Positions 51,286 through 59,129 of a stretch of DNA of 64,000 nucleotides are shown here, piece by piece. Source of the DNA: Alphaproteobacteria bacterium. Lineage in GTDB: Bacteria; Pseudomonadota; Alphaproteobacteria; Micropepsales; Micropepsaceae. The position numbers were made by a program, and so were the translations under genes. How positions within the stretch are numbered: the first letter of the stretch is position 1; the number at the start of each line of letters is the position of its first letter. The notes under the pieces were generated by a model. It was given only the letters and a program-made list of their open reading frames with translations, was not told the DNA's origin and searched no databases. The stretch lies in assembly GCA_016783965.1 (NCBI GenBank), contig JADHVO010000008.1, positions 269,463-333,462 on the forward strand, read 5' to 3'.

Positions 51286-51314
51286 GCCTGCGGGGCTCAC
51301 TCTCCCCCGCAGGC
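51286..51314. terminator. bidirectional hairpin terminator
   Basis: A perfect 10-bp stem, GCCTGCGGGG with CCCCGCAGGC, lies in the 91-bp gap between the small secreted protein and the convergent esterase gene, and could serve both. Confidence 0.7.
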
Positions 51315-51363
51315 TGGCGCCCTTGCCAAGCCTTGTTCATCTTGGACAGAGGAACAGCCGGCA

Positions 51364-52872
51364 CTACGCCCCGATCCGCGCCGCGTTCACTGAATCCCAC
51401 GCCTTGCGCCGCGCTTCGTTCGGCGCGCTGGTCATGTGCGGATTGCCGTCGCCGAAGATCATCGTCGCGCGCTTGCCGCCGTCATAGCGGAACCAGGCAC
51501 CGGACGTGTCGTTCGACGGATTGCCGGATTTCGCGAACGCGATCCACGCCTCCATCATGTCGTCTGACAGCTGCTCGGCCACCGCACCTGACCCGAAGAA
51601 CGGCGCCGCTCCCTTCAGGCGCATCGTGCCGAACATGAAGCCCAGCTCCAGCGCGTGGCAGGAACCCAGCGCTCCGCCCAGCATCGGCGACGCCCAGTCG
51701 AAGCGGTATGCATAAACCGGCGCGTGTTTGGCCTGTGCATCCAGCAAGCGCGTCGCTGGCACGAAGAACGTGTGATCCGTGTTGATGTCGTTCCAGCGGT
51801 CAAACGGCGAGCCCGTCGTGTACGCCGCCAGGATCGCTTCGACATGCTCTTCGCCCACCATGCGCGCCGTCAGTCGGCGCAAACCCGCCTCATCCAGCGT
51901 CTTGATGTTCGGCGCCGCGACGGTGAACAGCTTCCACTCGTCGCGCGTGGTGCCCGTCATCAACGGCACGCCCGCCGCCGATCCCTCCGCCACGAGGTCG
52001 ATCGCGCGCCGCGGCAGCACGGTGCCATCCACCGTCGGCCCGAACGGCATGCCGCCGGATTCGCGCGGCATCGCCAGAAGGTCTTTCTGGATGTCCAGGA
52101 TCGTCTCCCATGGCGCCTCCCGCGGATCGGCACCGTTGAGTTTCTCCACCACCCACCGCGCCGTTTTCGCCGACGTCTCGCGCGGATAGCCGATATCGCT
52201 CGCGCCCGATTGCGGAATCGCCTTGTGGAACAGCCCGCGCGCGCTCGGCATCGCCAGCAGCGCGCCGACGCTCATGCCGCCGGCGCTTTCGCCGAAGATT
52301 GTCACATTGTCGGGATCGCCGCCGAACGCCGCGATGTTGTCCCTGACCCAACGCAGCGCCATCACCTGATCGGCAAGACCCTCCGAGCCCATACCCGGCA
52401 GTTTGCCGTCGCTCGCATCGCGCAGGTTCAGGAAGCCGAACGCACCGAGCCGATAGTTGATCGTCAGCAGCACGATGTCGCCGCGCGGTACCAGGAACTT
52501 GCCATTGTAGGTGCCCACGCTGCCCGCGCCCGTGACGAAGGCGCCGCCATGGATCCACACCATCACTGCGCGCTTGCCATTGTCGCAGGCCGGCGTCTGT
52601 ACGTTCAGGTACAGGCAATCTTCCGACGGCGTGCCCGGCGTGCCGCCCAGCACCTCACCGCTCGCGCTCGTCACCTGTGGCGCGATATTGCCGAACCGGC
52701 TCGCATCGCGCGCGCCGCTCCAGCCATCCGCCGGTTCCGGCAATTGCCAGCGCAGGTGCCCGACCGGCGGCTTCGCGTAGGGGATGCCGTTGAACTTCAG
52801 CACGCCGTCGCGCGCGGTTCCCTGCAGCTTGCCCTGCGCGATCTCTGCGGTTGCGGAAACTACCTGATCCAT
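51364..52872 (-). CDS. type B carboxylesterase
   Basis: 502 residues. The oxyanion-hole loop is VMVWIHGGAFVTGAG, the nucleophile elbow is IFGESAGGMSVG (Ser196) and the catalytic histidine is in GSCHALELGFMFG. EDCLYLNVQTP is the other family signature. No signal peptide, so it is cytoplasmic. It hydrolyses carboxyl esters; the p-nitrobenzyl esterase group is closest in layout. Confidence 0.9.
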   Translation of the reverse strand: MDQVVSATAEIAQGKLQGTARDGVLKFNGIPYAKPPVGHLRWQLPEPADGWSGARDASRFGNIAPQVTSASGEVLGGTPGTPSEDCLYLNVQTPACDNGKRAVMVWIHGGAFVTGAGSVGTYNGKFLVPRGDIVLLTINYRLGAFGFLNLRDASDGKLPGMGSEGLADQVMALRWVRDNIAAFGGDPDNVTIFGESAGGMSVGALLAMPSARGLFHKAIPQSGASDIGYPRETSAKTARWVVEKLNGADPREAPWETILDIQKDLLAMPRESGGMPFGPTVDGTVLPRRAIDLVAEGSAAGVPLMTGTTRDEWKLFTVAAPNIKTLDEAGLRRLTARMVGEEHVEAILAAYTTGSPFDRWNDINTDHTFFVPATRLLDAQAKHAPVYAYRFDWASPMLGGALGSCHALELGFMFGTMRLKGAAPFFGSGAVAEQLSDDMMEAWIAFAKSGNPSNDTSGAWFRYDGGKRATMIFGDGNPHMTSAPNEARRKAWDSVNAARIGA

Positions 52873-53013
52873 CGCTCTTCCCCTTTTACCGGTCGTTTGC
52901 CATGGGCTTCGCCGCAGGCCGTCGTTTTGGCCATGATCCGTGCCGCGCAGGCGTCGCGCAAGTGCGCAGCCGACTTAACGCGATCTATACGTGCAGGCCC
53001 GCATGGTCCCATC

Positions 53014-53580
53014 ATGCAAGAGGGTCAGCTCGCAGCACTCAACGCCTTGAACGCGCGGGCGAAAGCCGCCGGCTGGGGCATCGCTGCGTCTCCGCCGAAG
53101 GGCTTCGAGCACCCGCGGCTCAACGACGTTTGCGCGCTCTGGCATGACAAGGCGACCCGCCGCGACATGCCGGCCCGCGCCGATATGACTGCGCGCGCGA
53201 TGAAGCCGTTCATGCCGCAGATGACGCTGATCGAGCGCGCGCGCGACAGCGGCAAGGCCCGCTACCGTATCCGCCTGCACGGCTCGGTCCTCGCGCGCTA
53301 CTCCGGCGACGCCACCGGCAAATGGCTGGAAGAGGTCGTCGATGCCCAGCGCGTTGGCGCCTTCGCCCAGATCTACGACACGGTCATCGCGCTCAGGACG
53401 CCGTTGCGCATCCTCACGCGCTACCAGGCGCCGGAACTCGACTACCTCGACGGCGAAAGTTTCGTCGCGCCCCTGTCCGTGCCAACGTCCGGCGTGCCGC
53501 TGATCCTGTCGGTCACCTACACGAAGCCGCGCAAGGACGACATGAGCTTCGCGCCGAGCTTTGCTCCGAGGACGGCCTAA
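53014..53580 (+). CDS. PAS_5 family protein (first of a tandem pair)
   Basis: 188 residues from ATG 53014. The PAS_5 pattern is visible: HPRLNDVCALWHDKA, RADMTARAMKPFMPQMTLIER, ARYRIRLHGSVLARYSGDATG, and the end ELDYLDGESFVAPLSVPTSG. No output domain follows. The next gene, 71 bp on, is a paralogue with the same motifs (YLNGESFSAPLAN). They may bind the same ligand or dimerise. Confidence 0.8.
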   Translation: MQEGQLAALNALNARAKAAGWGIAASPPKGFEHPRLNDVCALWHDKATRRDMPARADMTARAMKPFMPQMTLIERARDSGKARYRIRLHGSVLARYSGDATGKWLEEVVDAQRVGAFAQIYDTVIALRTPLRILTRYQAPELDYLDGESFVAPLSVPTSGVPLILSVTYTKPRKDDMSFAPSFAPRTA

Positions 53581-53651
53581 ATTCGGCGCGCAAGAAAGTT
53601 CCTTCACAACCGTTAAGTCTTTGGTCATTCATTGCGCGCTGAATACTCATT

Positions 53652-54194
53652 ATGGGTTACCCGGCGGCCGAAAAGCTGATCCGACAAATAGAACAAGAGG
53701 GCTGGGCCATGCGCGCCGACACGACCCTGACTTTCGAGGCGCCGGAGCTGAACGCGCTCCGTGACATCTACCTGGCGAAAGCCGGCGCCGCTGGCGGACT
53801 TCCCTCCCGCGCCGATTTCGGCGCACGCACGCTGAAGCCGTTTCTGCGCCACATCTCGATCGTCGAACGCGCGCCGAACAATGCCGGACGGATGAGCTAT
53901 CGCTACCGCTATTACGGCAGCGCGCTGGCGCAGCGTTTCGGCGAACAGACCGGCATGTTCATCGAGATGAGCATTCCCCACGACCGCCTGCCGCGCTGGA
54001 TCGCGGCCTATGACGCCGTGCTCGAGGCGCAGGGACCGATGCGCTTCCTGAGCCATTTCGAAATTCCGCACGTCAGCTATCTGAACGGCGAGAGCTTTTC
54101 CGCGCCGCTGGCCAACGAGGGCAGAAAGCCCAACACCATTCTCGCGTGCACCTATTTCACACCCAAGGCGCACGCGATGGCCGAGACCGCCTAA
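53652..54194 (+). CDS. PAS_5 family protein (second of a tandem pair)
   Basis: 180 residues. ELNALRDIYLAKAGAAGGLP, RADFGARTLKPFLRHISIVER, SYRYRYYGSALAQRFGEQTG and SYLNGESFSAPLANEGR align over the full length with the preceding gene, a tandem duplication that has since diverged. It has no transmembrane or output domain. A very strong hairpin terminator follows eight bases after the stop. Confidence 0.8.
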   Translation: MGYPAAEKLIRQIEQEGWAMRADTTLTFEAPELNALRDIYLAKAGAAGGLPSRADFGARTLKPFLRHISIVERAPNNAGRMSYRYRYYGSALAQRFGEQTGMFIEMSIPHDRLPRWIAAYDAVLEAQGPMRFLSHFEIPHVSYLNGESFSAPLANEGRKPNTILACTYFTPKAHAMAETA

Positions 54195-54201
54195 TGGTGG
54201 G

Positions 54202-54246
54202 GCACCTCAGCACGGCGGGTTACTCCACGCCCGCCGGCTGAGGTGC
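54202..54246. terminator. strong bidirectional hairpin terminator
   Basis: GCACCTCAGC and CGGCGGG pair with CCCGCCG and GCTGAGGTGC, a 17-bp stem with one bulged A and a 10-base loop, followed on the plus strand by CATTTTCTTT. It separates the PAS_5 pair from the convergent GST-like gene. Confidence 0.85.
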
Positions 54247-54259
54247 AGGTCATTTTCTT

Positions 54260-55183
54260 TCAGGCCTTCATCGTCCAGAAGCCTGCGCGTGGGAAATGCA
54301 CCACCACTTCGCCGACTTCCGGCGCCTCGCGGCGGATCGCGATCTCATGCGCATTGGCGAACACCAGCGTTCCGGCGATCGGATCGCGGCCATAGTCGTC
54401 CGCCGCCACGGTGACGCGGTCGCCGGGCTTGCGGCCGTTGGGATCGTCTGGATCGCGCGCTTCCTTGGCCTCGCTGGTCGCTGCCTTCGCAATCGCGAGC
54501 GCTTCCTTGGGCGTCATGTCCTTCGCCGTACCGTGGCCGATGGCCTTCACGCGGTCGTACCACGCGCGCACATGCGGAAATTCCTTCAGTGTCTCGGCCA
54601 CACGGTGCGGCACGGCGCTGGCGATGAACCAGGGATTCATGAAGGCGTGGATGTCCGCCAGACCCGGCTTGTCGCCGCCCCAGAACGCGCGCCCGTCACT
54701 GAGCTGGTCCTCGAGGAACGCCGTGTGCGCGCGATAGGCGTCGCGCATCAGTGGCACCGCCGCCTTCAGCGCGTTGGCGTCGAATCCCGCGCCGCTCATC
54801 TCCGCGCGGTCCTTCTTGAACTCGGCCGGCACCATGTCGCCAATCTCGCCGAAGATGATTGACACCGCGGCGTTGAAGATCTGCCGGTCGGCCCAGAAGC
54901 CGATGGCGTAGCCCGCGCCCTTGTTGGCCGGGGCGATGCTCGGCGTCGGGAAGCGCCGCTCCAGCTCCCGCAGGATGAGCTGGCTGTCGCAATAGACGTC
55001 GGCGCCCATCTGCATCACCGGGATCTTGCGATAGCCGCCGGTTAGCGGGATCAGGTCGGGCTTGGGCATGATCACCGGCTGGATCACCGAGCGCCAGGAC
55101 AGCCCCTTGATCCCGAACGCCACCCGAACCTTCTCGCTGAACGGCGAATTCGGATAATTGTGGAAGATGATCTCTTGGCTCAT
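54260..55183 (-). CDS. glutathione S-transferase-like protein with C-terminal extension
   Basis: 307 residues from ATG 55183. Residues 1-80 are a GST thioredoxin-like domain (FHNYPNSPFSEKVRVAFGI, GGYRKIPVMQMGADVYCDS) and the helical C-domain follows (FWGGDKPGLADIHAFMNPW). After about residue 230 an extra ~75-residue beta-rich segment appears (GDRVTVAADDYGRDPIAGTL), beyond the usual GST length. The catalytic position is probably Ser14 in NSPFSEK. Role in detoxification inferred. Confidence 0.82.
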   Translation of the reverse strand: MSQEIIFHNYPNSPFSEKVRVAFGIKGLSWRSVIQPVIMPKPDLIPLTGGYRKIPVMQMGADVYCDSQLILRELERRFPTPSIAPANKGAGYAIGFWADRQIFNAAVSIIFGEIGDMVPAEFKKDRAEMSGAGFDANALKAAVPLMRDAYRAHTAFLEDQLSDGRAFWGGDKPGLADIHAFMNPWFIASAVPHRVAETLKEFPHVRAWYDRVKAIGHGTAKDMTPKEALAIAKAATSEAKEARDPDDPNGRKPGDRVTVAADDYGRDPIAGTLVFANAHEIAIRREAPEVGEVVVHFPRAGFWTMKA

Positions 55184-55215
55184 GTCATTCTCCTCGCTGT
55201 TTCCAACCCCATCAT

Positions 55216-55341
55216 CGTCATGGCCGGCCTCGTCCCGGCGATCCATGAACACCCGGGCCGTTCGCAAAAGCTCTGCGCGTGCCGCGCTCTATCCTGCTTC
55301 GCCTGTGTTCATGGGTGGCCGGGACAAGCCGGCCACGACGG
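55216..55341. repeat. inverted repeat, second copy of the GGCCGG..CCCGGCC family
   Basis: Arms 55216-55252 and 55305-55341 are imperfect reverse complements (about 33 of 37 positions) ending in ATGAACAC and GTGTTCAT at the centre. The core ATGGCCGGCCTCGTCCCGGC is a diverged version of the arms at 9018-9227. The inner segment differs, so only the arms are shared. Confidence 0.75.
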
Positions 55342-55348
55342 CTTTATT

Positions 55349-56137
55349 TCAGGAAATCTCGTTCGAGAAACGGATGTTGTTGTTCTTGATGCCTTCCAGC
55401 ACGACGTCCAGGCCGCCGGCGCGGATCATCCACTCCAGGCGATGATCGCGGTATTCGCGCTTGAACATGCCGCTTTGCACCGCGCCGGCGACGTTCGCCA
55501 TCTGCGCGAGCACGTCGGCCGCCGCCTTCGCCGATTTCCGGACCGAGGGCCGCGCATTGGCGCGGTCCAGCCAGGCGCTCAGCTTCGACCCCTTGTCCGG
55601 CGCAAAGCCTGAGCCGATCGCGCCGTTGATGTAGGGCACCACCGAAAGGTCGGCCCAGCCGAACGTCGCACCGTTGAACCACTGCTTGTCGCCCAGGTGG
55701 CGCTCGAGCCACGCATAGGTGCCGCGCGCCTGCTTGGCGGCATGCGCCTCTATGTGGCGCGCCCGCTCGCCTTCGGCGCGGCGGAACCAGCGGATCTCAC
55801 CCATGCCCCAGTTGATCGGCTCGAACAGCGTGTCCATCACCTCCTCGATGGTGCGCGCGACGGCGCGGTCCTTCGGCGACTTGGGCAGCATCGGCGGCGA
55901 CGGCCATTTGTCCTCGATGTATTCGAGGATGATGGTCGAATCGAACACCGCGAAGCCGTCGTCGATCAGCGCCGGCACCTCGCCGCGCGGATTGGCCTTG
56001 AGGAACTCGAGATCGGGCTGCCCGCTGCCGATCGCGTTCGGCATCCTCGCCTCGTACGGCACGCCCTTCTCGTCGAGCGATATCTTCACCTTCTGCGCAT
56101 AGGGCGACAGCGGGTGCTCATAGATGATGAGGCTCAT
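55349..56137 (-). CDS. glutathione S-transferase family protein
   Basis: 262 residues. N-terminal thioredoxin-like domain with EHPLSPYAQKVKISLDEKG, NPRGEVPALIDDGFAVFDSTIILEYIE; helical C-terminal domain with WLERHLGDKQWFNGATFGWADLSVVPYI. Ser10 in PLSPYAQK is the likely activating residue. It starts inside the stop of the metallo-hydrolase gene (ATGA), so they are co-translated. Together they suggest conjugation and hydrolysis of one substrate class. Confidence 0.9.
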   Translation of the reverse strand: MSLIIYEHPLSPYAQKVKISLDEKGVPYEARMPNAIGSGQPDLEFLKANPRGEVPALIDDGFAVFDSTIILEYIEDKWPSPPMLPKSPKDRAVARTIEEVMDTLFEPINWGMGEIRWFRRAEGERARHIEAHAAKQARGTYAWLERHLGDKQWFNGATFGWADLSVVPYINGAIGSGFAPDKGSKLSAWLDRANARPSVRKSAKAAADVLAQMANVAGAVQSGMFKREYRDHRLEWMIRAGGLDVVLEGIKNNNIRFSNEIS

Positions 56138-57093
56138 TGCTTCCTGTCCTTCCACAGTTGCGCCATCCAGCCGAACAGGGTTGCGGCGTCGGACGGCGTG
56201 TCCTTCGATCCGAATTCGCGGTAGAGCGTGGCCGTGTTGACCGCGATGCGCTCCGCATCGCGCCAACCCGCAAAATCGTCGAGCGCGATCGACCGCGCCG
56301 CCTCTAACGCGCCCATGCCCGCGTCGTAGCGCTTCTTCGCCTCGTCGCGCACGTGCACGAGATAGTCCTTCACGCGGCGCACGCCGTTCTTGCCGGTCAC
56401 CGGACCGTGCCCCGGCACGATGGTCTCCACATCCATCGCCTCGATCATCTCGCAGGCCGCGATCCAGTTGCTCACCGGCCCGGCCCACATGATCGGATGC
56501 CCGTCGATGAACAGGATGTCGCCGGTGAACAGCGTGCGGTCAGACGGCACATGCACCAACGCGTCGCCACCGGTGTGCGCCGGTCCCACCTCGATCAGTT
56601 CGACTTGCTTGCTTCCCACCGTGCGCGACATCGAGCCGGTGAAGGTCGTGTCCGGCGCCTTCACCGAGCAGGCATTGAAATCGAAATCGCCAAAGCAATG
56701 GACCAGGTACGCGCCGGTCAGTCCCATGCCCGGCGCCGCCTTCATGAAACCGGCCAGCCCCCGTGGTGTCTCATGCTTCATCTGTTCTGCCGCGCCCACC
56801 GTCGCGATGATCTCGCACTCGCCAACGCAGCCATTGCCGTAGCAGTGGTCGCCGTTGTGATGCGTGTTGACCAGCGTGCCGATCTTCGCATCGCTGGCTT
56901 TCGCAAAGCCTTCCAGCATCGCGCGCGTGTGTGCGTCGTCGAACATGGTGTCGACCAGCAACGCCTCGCCGCCGTCGGTCACGAGCCCTGCATTGGAGTA
57001 GCCCCATCCGCCGTCGGGCTGGAGATAGGCGAAAGAACCGTTGCCGAATTCGACAACGCCCGGCTCATACGGAGCTTTGCGGAACTTCGGCAT
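56134..57093 (-). CDS. metallo-beta-lactamase-fold hydrolase with H-x-N-x-D-H motif
   Basis: 319 residues. The MBL fold is clear (NAGLVTDGGEALLVDTMFDDAHT, TGGDALVHVPSDRTLFTGDILF, IVPGHGPVTGKNGV). The metal motif reads NTHHNGDHCYG: His78, Asn80, Asp82, His83, so the second His of H-x-H-x-D-H is Asn, a variant found in some MBL subfamilies. Hydrolysis is still likely. It is the first gene of a pair with a GST. Confidence 0.85.
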   Translation of the reverse strand: MPKFRKAPYEPGVVEFGNGSFAYLQPDGGWGYSNAGLVTDGGEALLVDTMFDDAHTRAMLEGFAKASDAKIGTLVNTHHNGDHCYGNGCVGECEIIATVGAAEQMKHETPRGLAGFMKAAPGMGLTGAYLVHCFGDFDFNACSVKAPDTTFTGSMSRTVGSKQVELIEVGPAHTGGDALVHVPSDRTLFTGDILFIDGHPIMWAGPVSNWIAACEMIEAMDVETIVPGHGPVTGKNGVRRVKDYLVHVRDEAKKRYDAGMGALEAARSIALDDFAGWRDAERIAVNTATLYREFGSKDTPSDAATLFGWMAQLWKDRKQ

Positions 57094-57186
57094 GGAACCA
57101 CCTCCGGGACGTCACCCTAATGTGGGCATGGATGTCTCGCCAGCTTCGCGGCATTATTTTACGGCACACGTGCTTTGGGGGATCAC

Positions 57187-57516
57187 ATGATCAAGACACT
57201 GCGGGTTCTGACTGTCGTAGCGGCAGGCGCCGCCGCGTTCGCTTTCGCCACGTCAACGGAAGCCGGCGGCGGGCTCAGGACGGGCGAATATGCGTGCTAC
57301 GGTTCCGGTGGTGAGCTGCTGGTCGGTCTCGGTTTCAAGGTGCTCGACGCCAGCCATTACAACGATCTCGACGGCAAGAGTCCCGGCACCTACCAGGTCA
57401 ACGGCGACAAGGTCGTTTTCCACGGCGGGAATCTCGACGGCGAGATCGGCGTCGACCTGAAGGGCGGCCACTTCAACCTCGCGAGTCACGGCATTTCCTG
57501 CGAGCCGTTCGGCTGA
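57187..57516 (+). CDS. small secreted beta-rich protein
   Basis: 109 residues from ATG 57187 behind GGGGGA. The signal peptide (MIKTLRVLTVVAAGAAAFAF, ending STEA) is followed by a compact beta-type domain with two cysteines (GEYACYGSGGELL and HGISCEPFG) that could form a disulfide. I do not recognise the family. It stands alone between two minus- and plus-strand units. Confidence 0.7.
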   Translation: MIKTLRVLTVVAAGAAAFAFATSTEAGGGLRTGEYACYGSGGELLVGLGFKVLDASHYNDLDGKSPGTYQVNGDKVVFHGGNLDGEIGVDLKGGHFNLASHGISCEPFG

Positions 57517-57584
57517 GACCGGCGTGCACTTGACCGGACGGCACGCAGCCTGCTTCTTGGCCGCGGGTCGTTCTCGGGAAAGAC

Positions 57585-58223
57585 ATGTACAGGGCTGTGA
57601 TTTGGGATTTCGGCGGCGTCTTCACCTCGTCGCCGTTCGAGGCGTTCGCGCGCTATGAGCGGGAGCGGGGCATCCCGGTCGGAACCATCCGCAGGATCAA
57701 CTCGACCAATCCCGAAACCAACGCCTGGGCGCAGTTCGAGCAGTCGAAGGTCGACATCGACGGCTTCGACAGGCTGTTCCTGGCCGAGGCCGCGGTGCTC
57801 GGCCACACCATTCCCGGCCGCGACATGCTCACACTGCTCTCCGGCGATTTCCGCCCCGAAGTTATCGAGGCGCTGCGCCGCGTGAAACGCGAATACCTGA
57901 CCGGCTGCATCACCAACAACATGCCGCACAACGCCGCCGGCGGCACCGCGGCCGGCCGCTCGCTCTATTCCGCCGATATCATGAAGCTGTTCGATGTGGT
58001 GATCGAAAGCGCCAAGATCGGTATTCGCAAACCCGATCCGCGCATCTATCACATGATGTGCGACCAGCTCGGCGTGAAGCCCGGCCAGTGCATCTTCCTC
58101 GACGACCTCGGCCCCAACCTGAAGCCGGCGCGCGCCATGGGCATGCACACCATCAAGGTCGAAAGCGGTCCCCAGGCCGTTGCCGATCTCGAAGCCGCGA
58201 CCGGCATGAAGCTGAAGGACTAG
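57585..58223 (+). CDS. HAD-superfamily hydrolase, epoxide-hydrolase N-domain/ACAD10 type
   Basis: 212 residues. The first HAD motif is VIWDFGGVFTSSP: nucleophile Asp8 is present, but the usual second Asp is Gly10, a known variant in this branch. Later motifs are TGCITNN, IGIRKPDPRIYHMMCDQLG and CIFLDDLGPNLKPARAMGM. It likely acts on phosphate or acyl-phosphate substrates. Its TAG stop overlaps the stop of the convergent PhyH gene within CTAG. Confidence 0.87.
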   Translation: MYRAVIWDFGGVFTSSPFEAFARYERERGIPVGTIRRINSTNPETNAWAQFEQSKVDIDGFDRLFLAEAAVLGHTIPGRDMLTLLSGDFRPEVIEALRRVKREYLTGCITNNMPHNAAGGTAAGRSLYSADIMKLFDVVIESAKIGIRKPDPRIYHMMCDQLGVKPGQCIFLDDLGPNLKPARAMGMHTIKVESGPQAVADLEAATGMKLKD

Positions 58224-59116
58224 GCGTGGCGCGCTGCGCCCACGCCCTTGAGGTTCGTGCGATCCCTTTCGCCCAGAAGGTGAATCGGGTCGACCATCTG
58301 TCCATCCACCTCGACCCAGCCCATGTGATTGGCACCGGCGGACCAGCCGAGCAGGCGCTGGATCTGTTCCGGATAGCTCGCGACCAGGTCGGAGGAGAGC
58401 GACAGGTACATGTTTTCCTCCTGCCGCATGTTCGCCGCGTCGAGCGCCAGTCCCGCCGCGGTCCGGTACTCGTCCAGTGTCGTGTTCGCGCCTCCCGCGT
58501 GAAACGTCGAGCCCAGGAAGATCAACGCCGATCCCGCCTTCATCACCGTAGGAATTGCTTCGGACATTTCCGGCTTGCGCTCATCGTCCCAGAGATGGCT
58601 GCCGGGGATGACCAGCGTGCCGCCGTTTTCCGCCGTGAAATCCGACACCGCACAGATGATCTGCACGCGGCCCTCGCGCCCGCCGGTCGGGTGCCGCCAC
58701 AGGAAAACGGTGTCGTCGCGATGCAATGGCTGCGCGCCCTGGCCCGGAGCAAGCTGGATCGCCTGCGTCACGCCGATGCGGACATCCGCAGCAAGGCTCA
58801 GCTTGTCACTACCCACCCACACCTCGCGCGGCCGGCACAGGAAGTGCTCCGCGGGCTTCAGGTAGAGCGGATGTGTCGCGATCTCCACACAGTGCCGCGT
58901 GTGCGCGAACAGCGCGCTCAGCCGCCGCGTCTTGAATCCGGCGAAGCCGTCACGCCCGGCCGATTGGCGCGCCAGCAGCGGCAGCAGGTCGCGGCGCAAG
59001 CCCTCCAGCGTCTCGCGTGCCAGGAAATCCTCGATGATCACGCCACCGTCCCTTTCGAGTGCCGCGATGACGTCATCCACGGCAGCGGTGTCGGAAAGCC
59101 TGGAGAGACCAACCAT
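58220..59116 (-). CDS. phytanoyl-CoA dioxygenase (PhyH) family oxygenase
   Basis: 298 residues from ATG 59116, with GGGAGAAGA upstream and 13 bp after the P450-MFS stop. Fe(II) ligands: His132-x-Asp134 (PLHRDDTVF) and distal His206 (STFHAGGAN); EYRTAAGLALDA supplies a possible 2-oxoglutarate arginine. It is the last gene of the TetR-opposed operon and diverges from the other three PhyH proteins. With the P450, it suggests two successive oxidations of one molecule. Confidence 0.87.
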   Translation of the reverse strand: MVGLSRLSDTAAVDDVIAALERDGGVIIEDFLARETLEGLRRDLLPLLARQSAGRDGFAGFKTRRLSALFAHTRHCVEIATHPLYLKPAEHFLCRPREVWVGSDKLSLAADVRIGVTQAIQLAPGQGAQPLHRDDTVFLWRHPTGGREGRVQIICAVSDFTAENGGTLVIPGSHLWDDERKPEMSEAIPTVMKAGSALIFLGSTFHAGGANTTLDEYRTAAGLALDAANMRQEENMYLSLSSDLVASYPEQIQRLLGWSAGANHMGWVEVDGQMVDPIHLLGERDRTNLKGVGAARHA

Positions 59117-59129
59117 GGACTCTTCTCCC

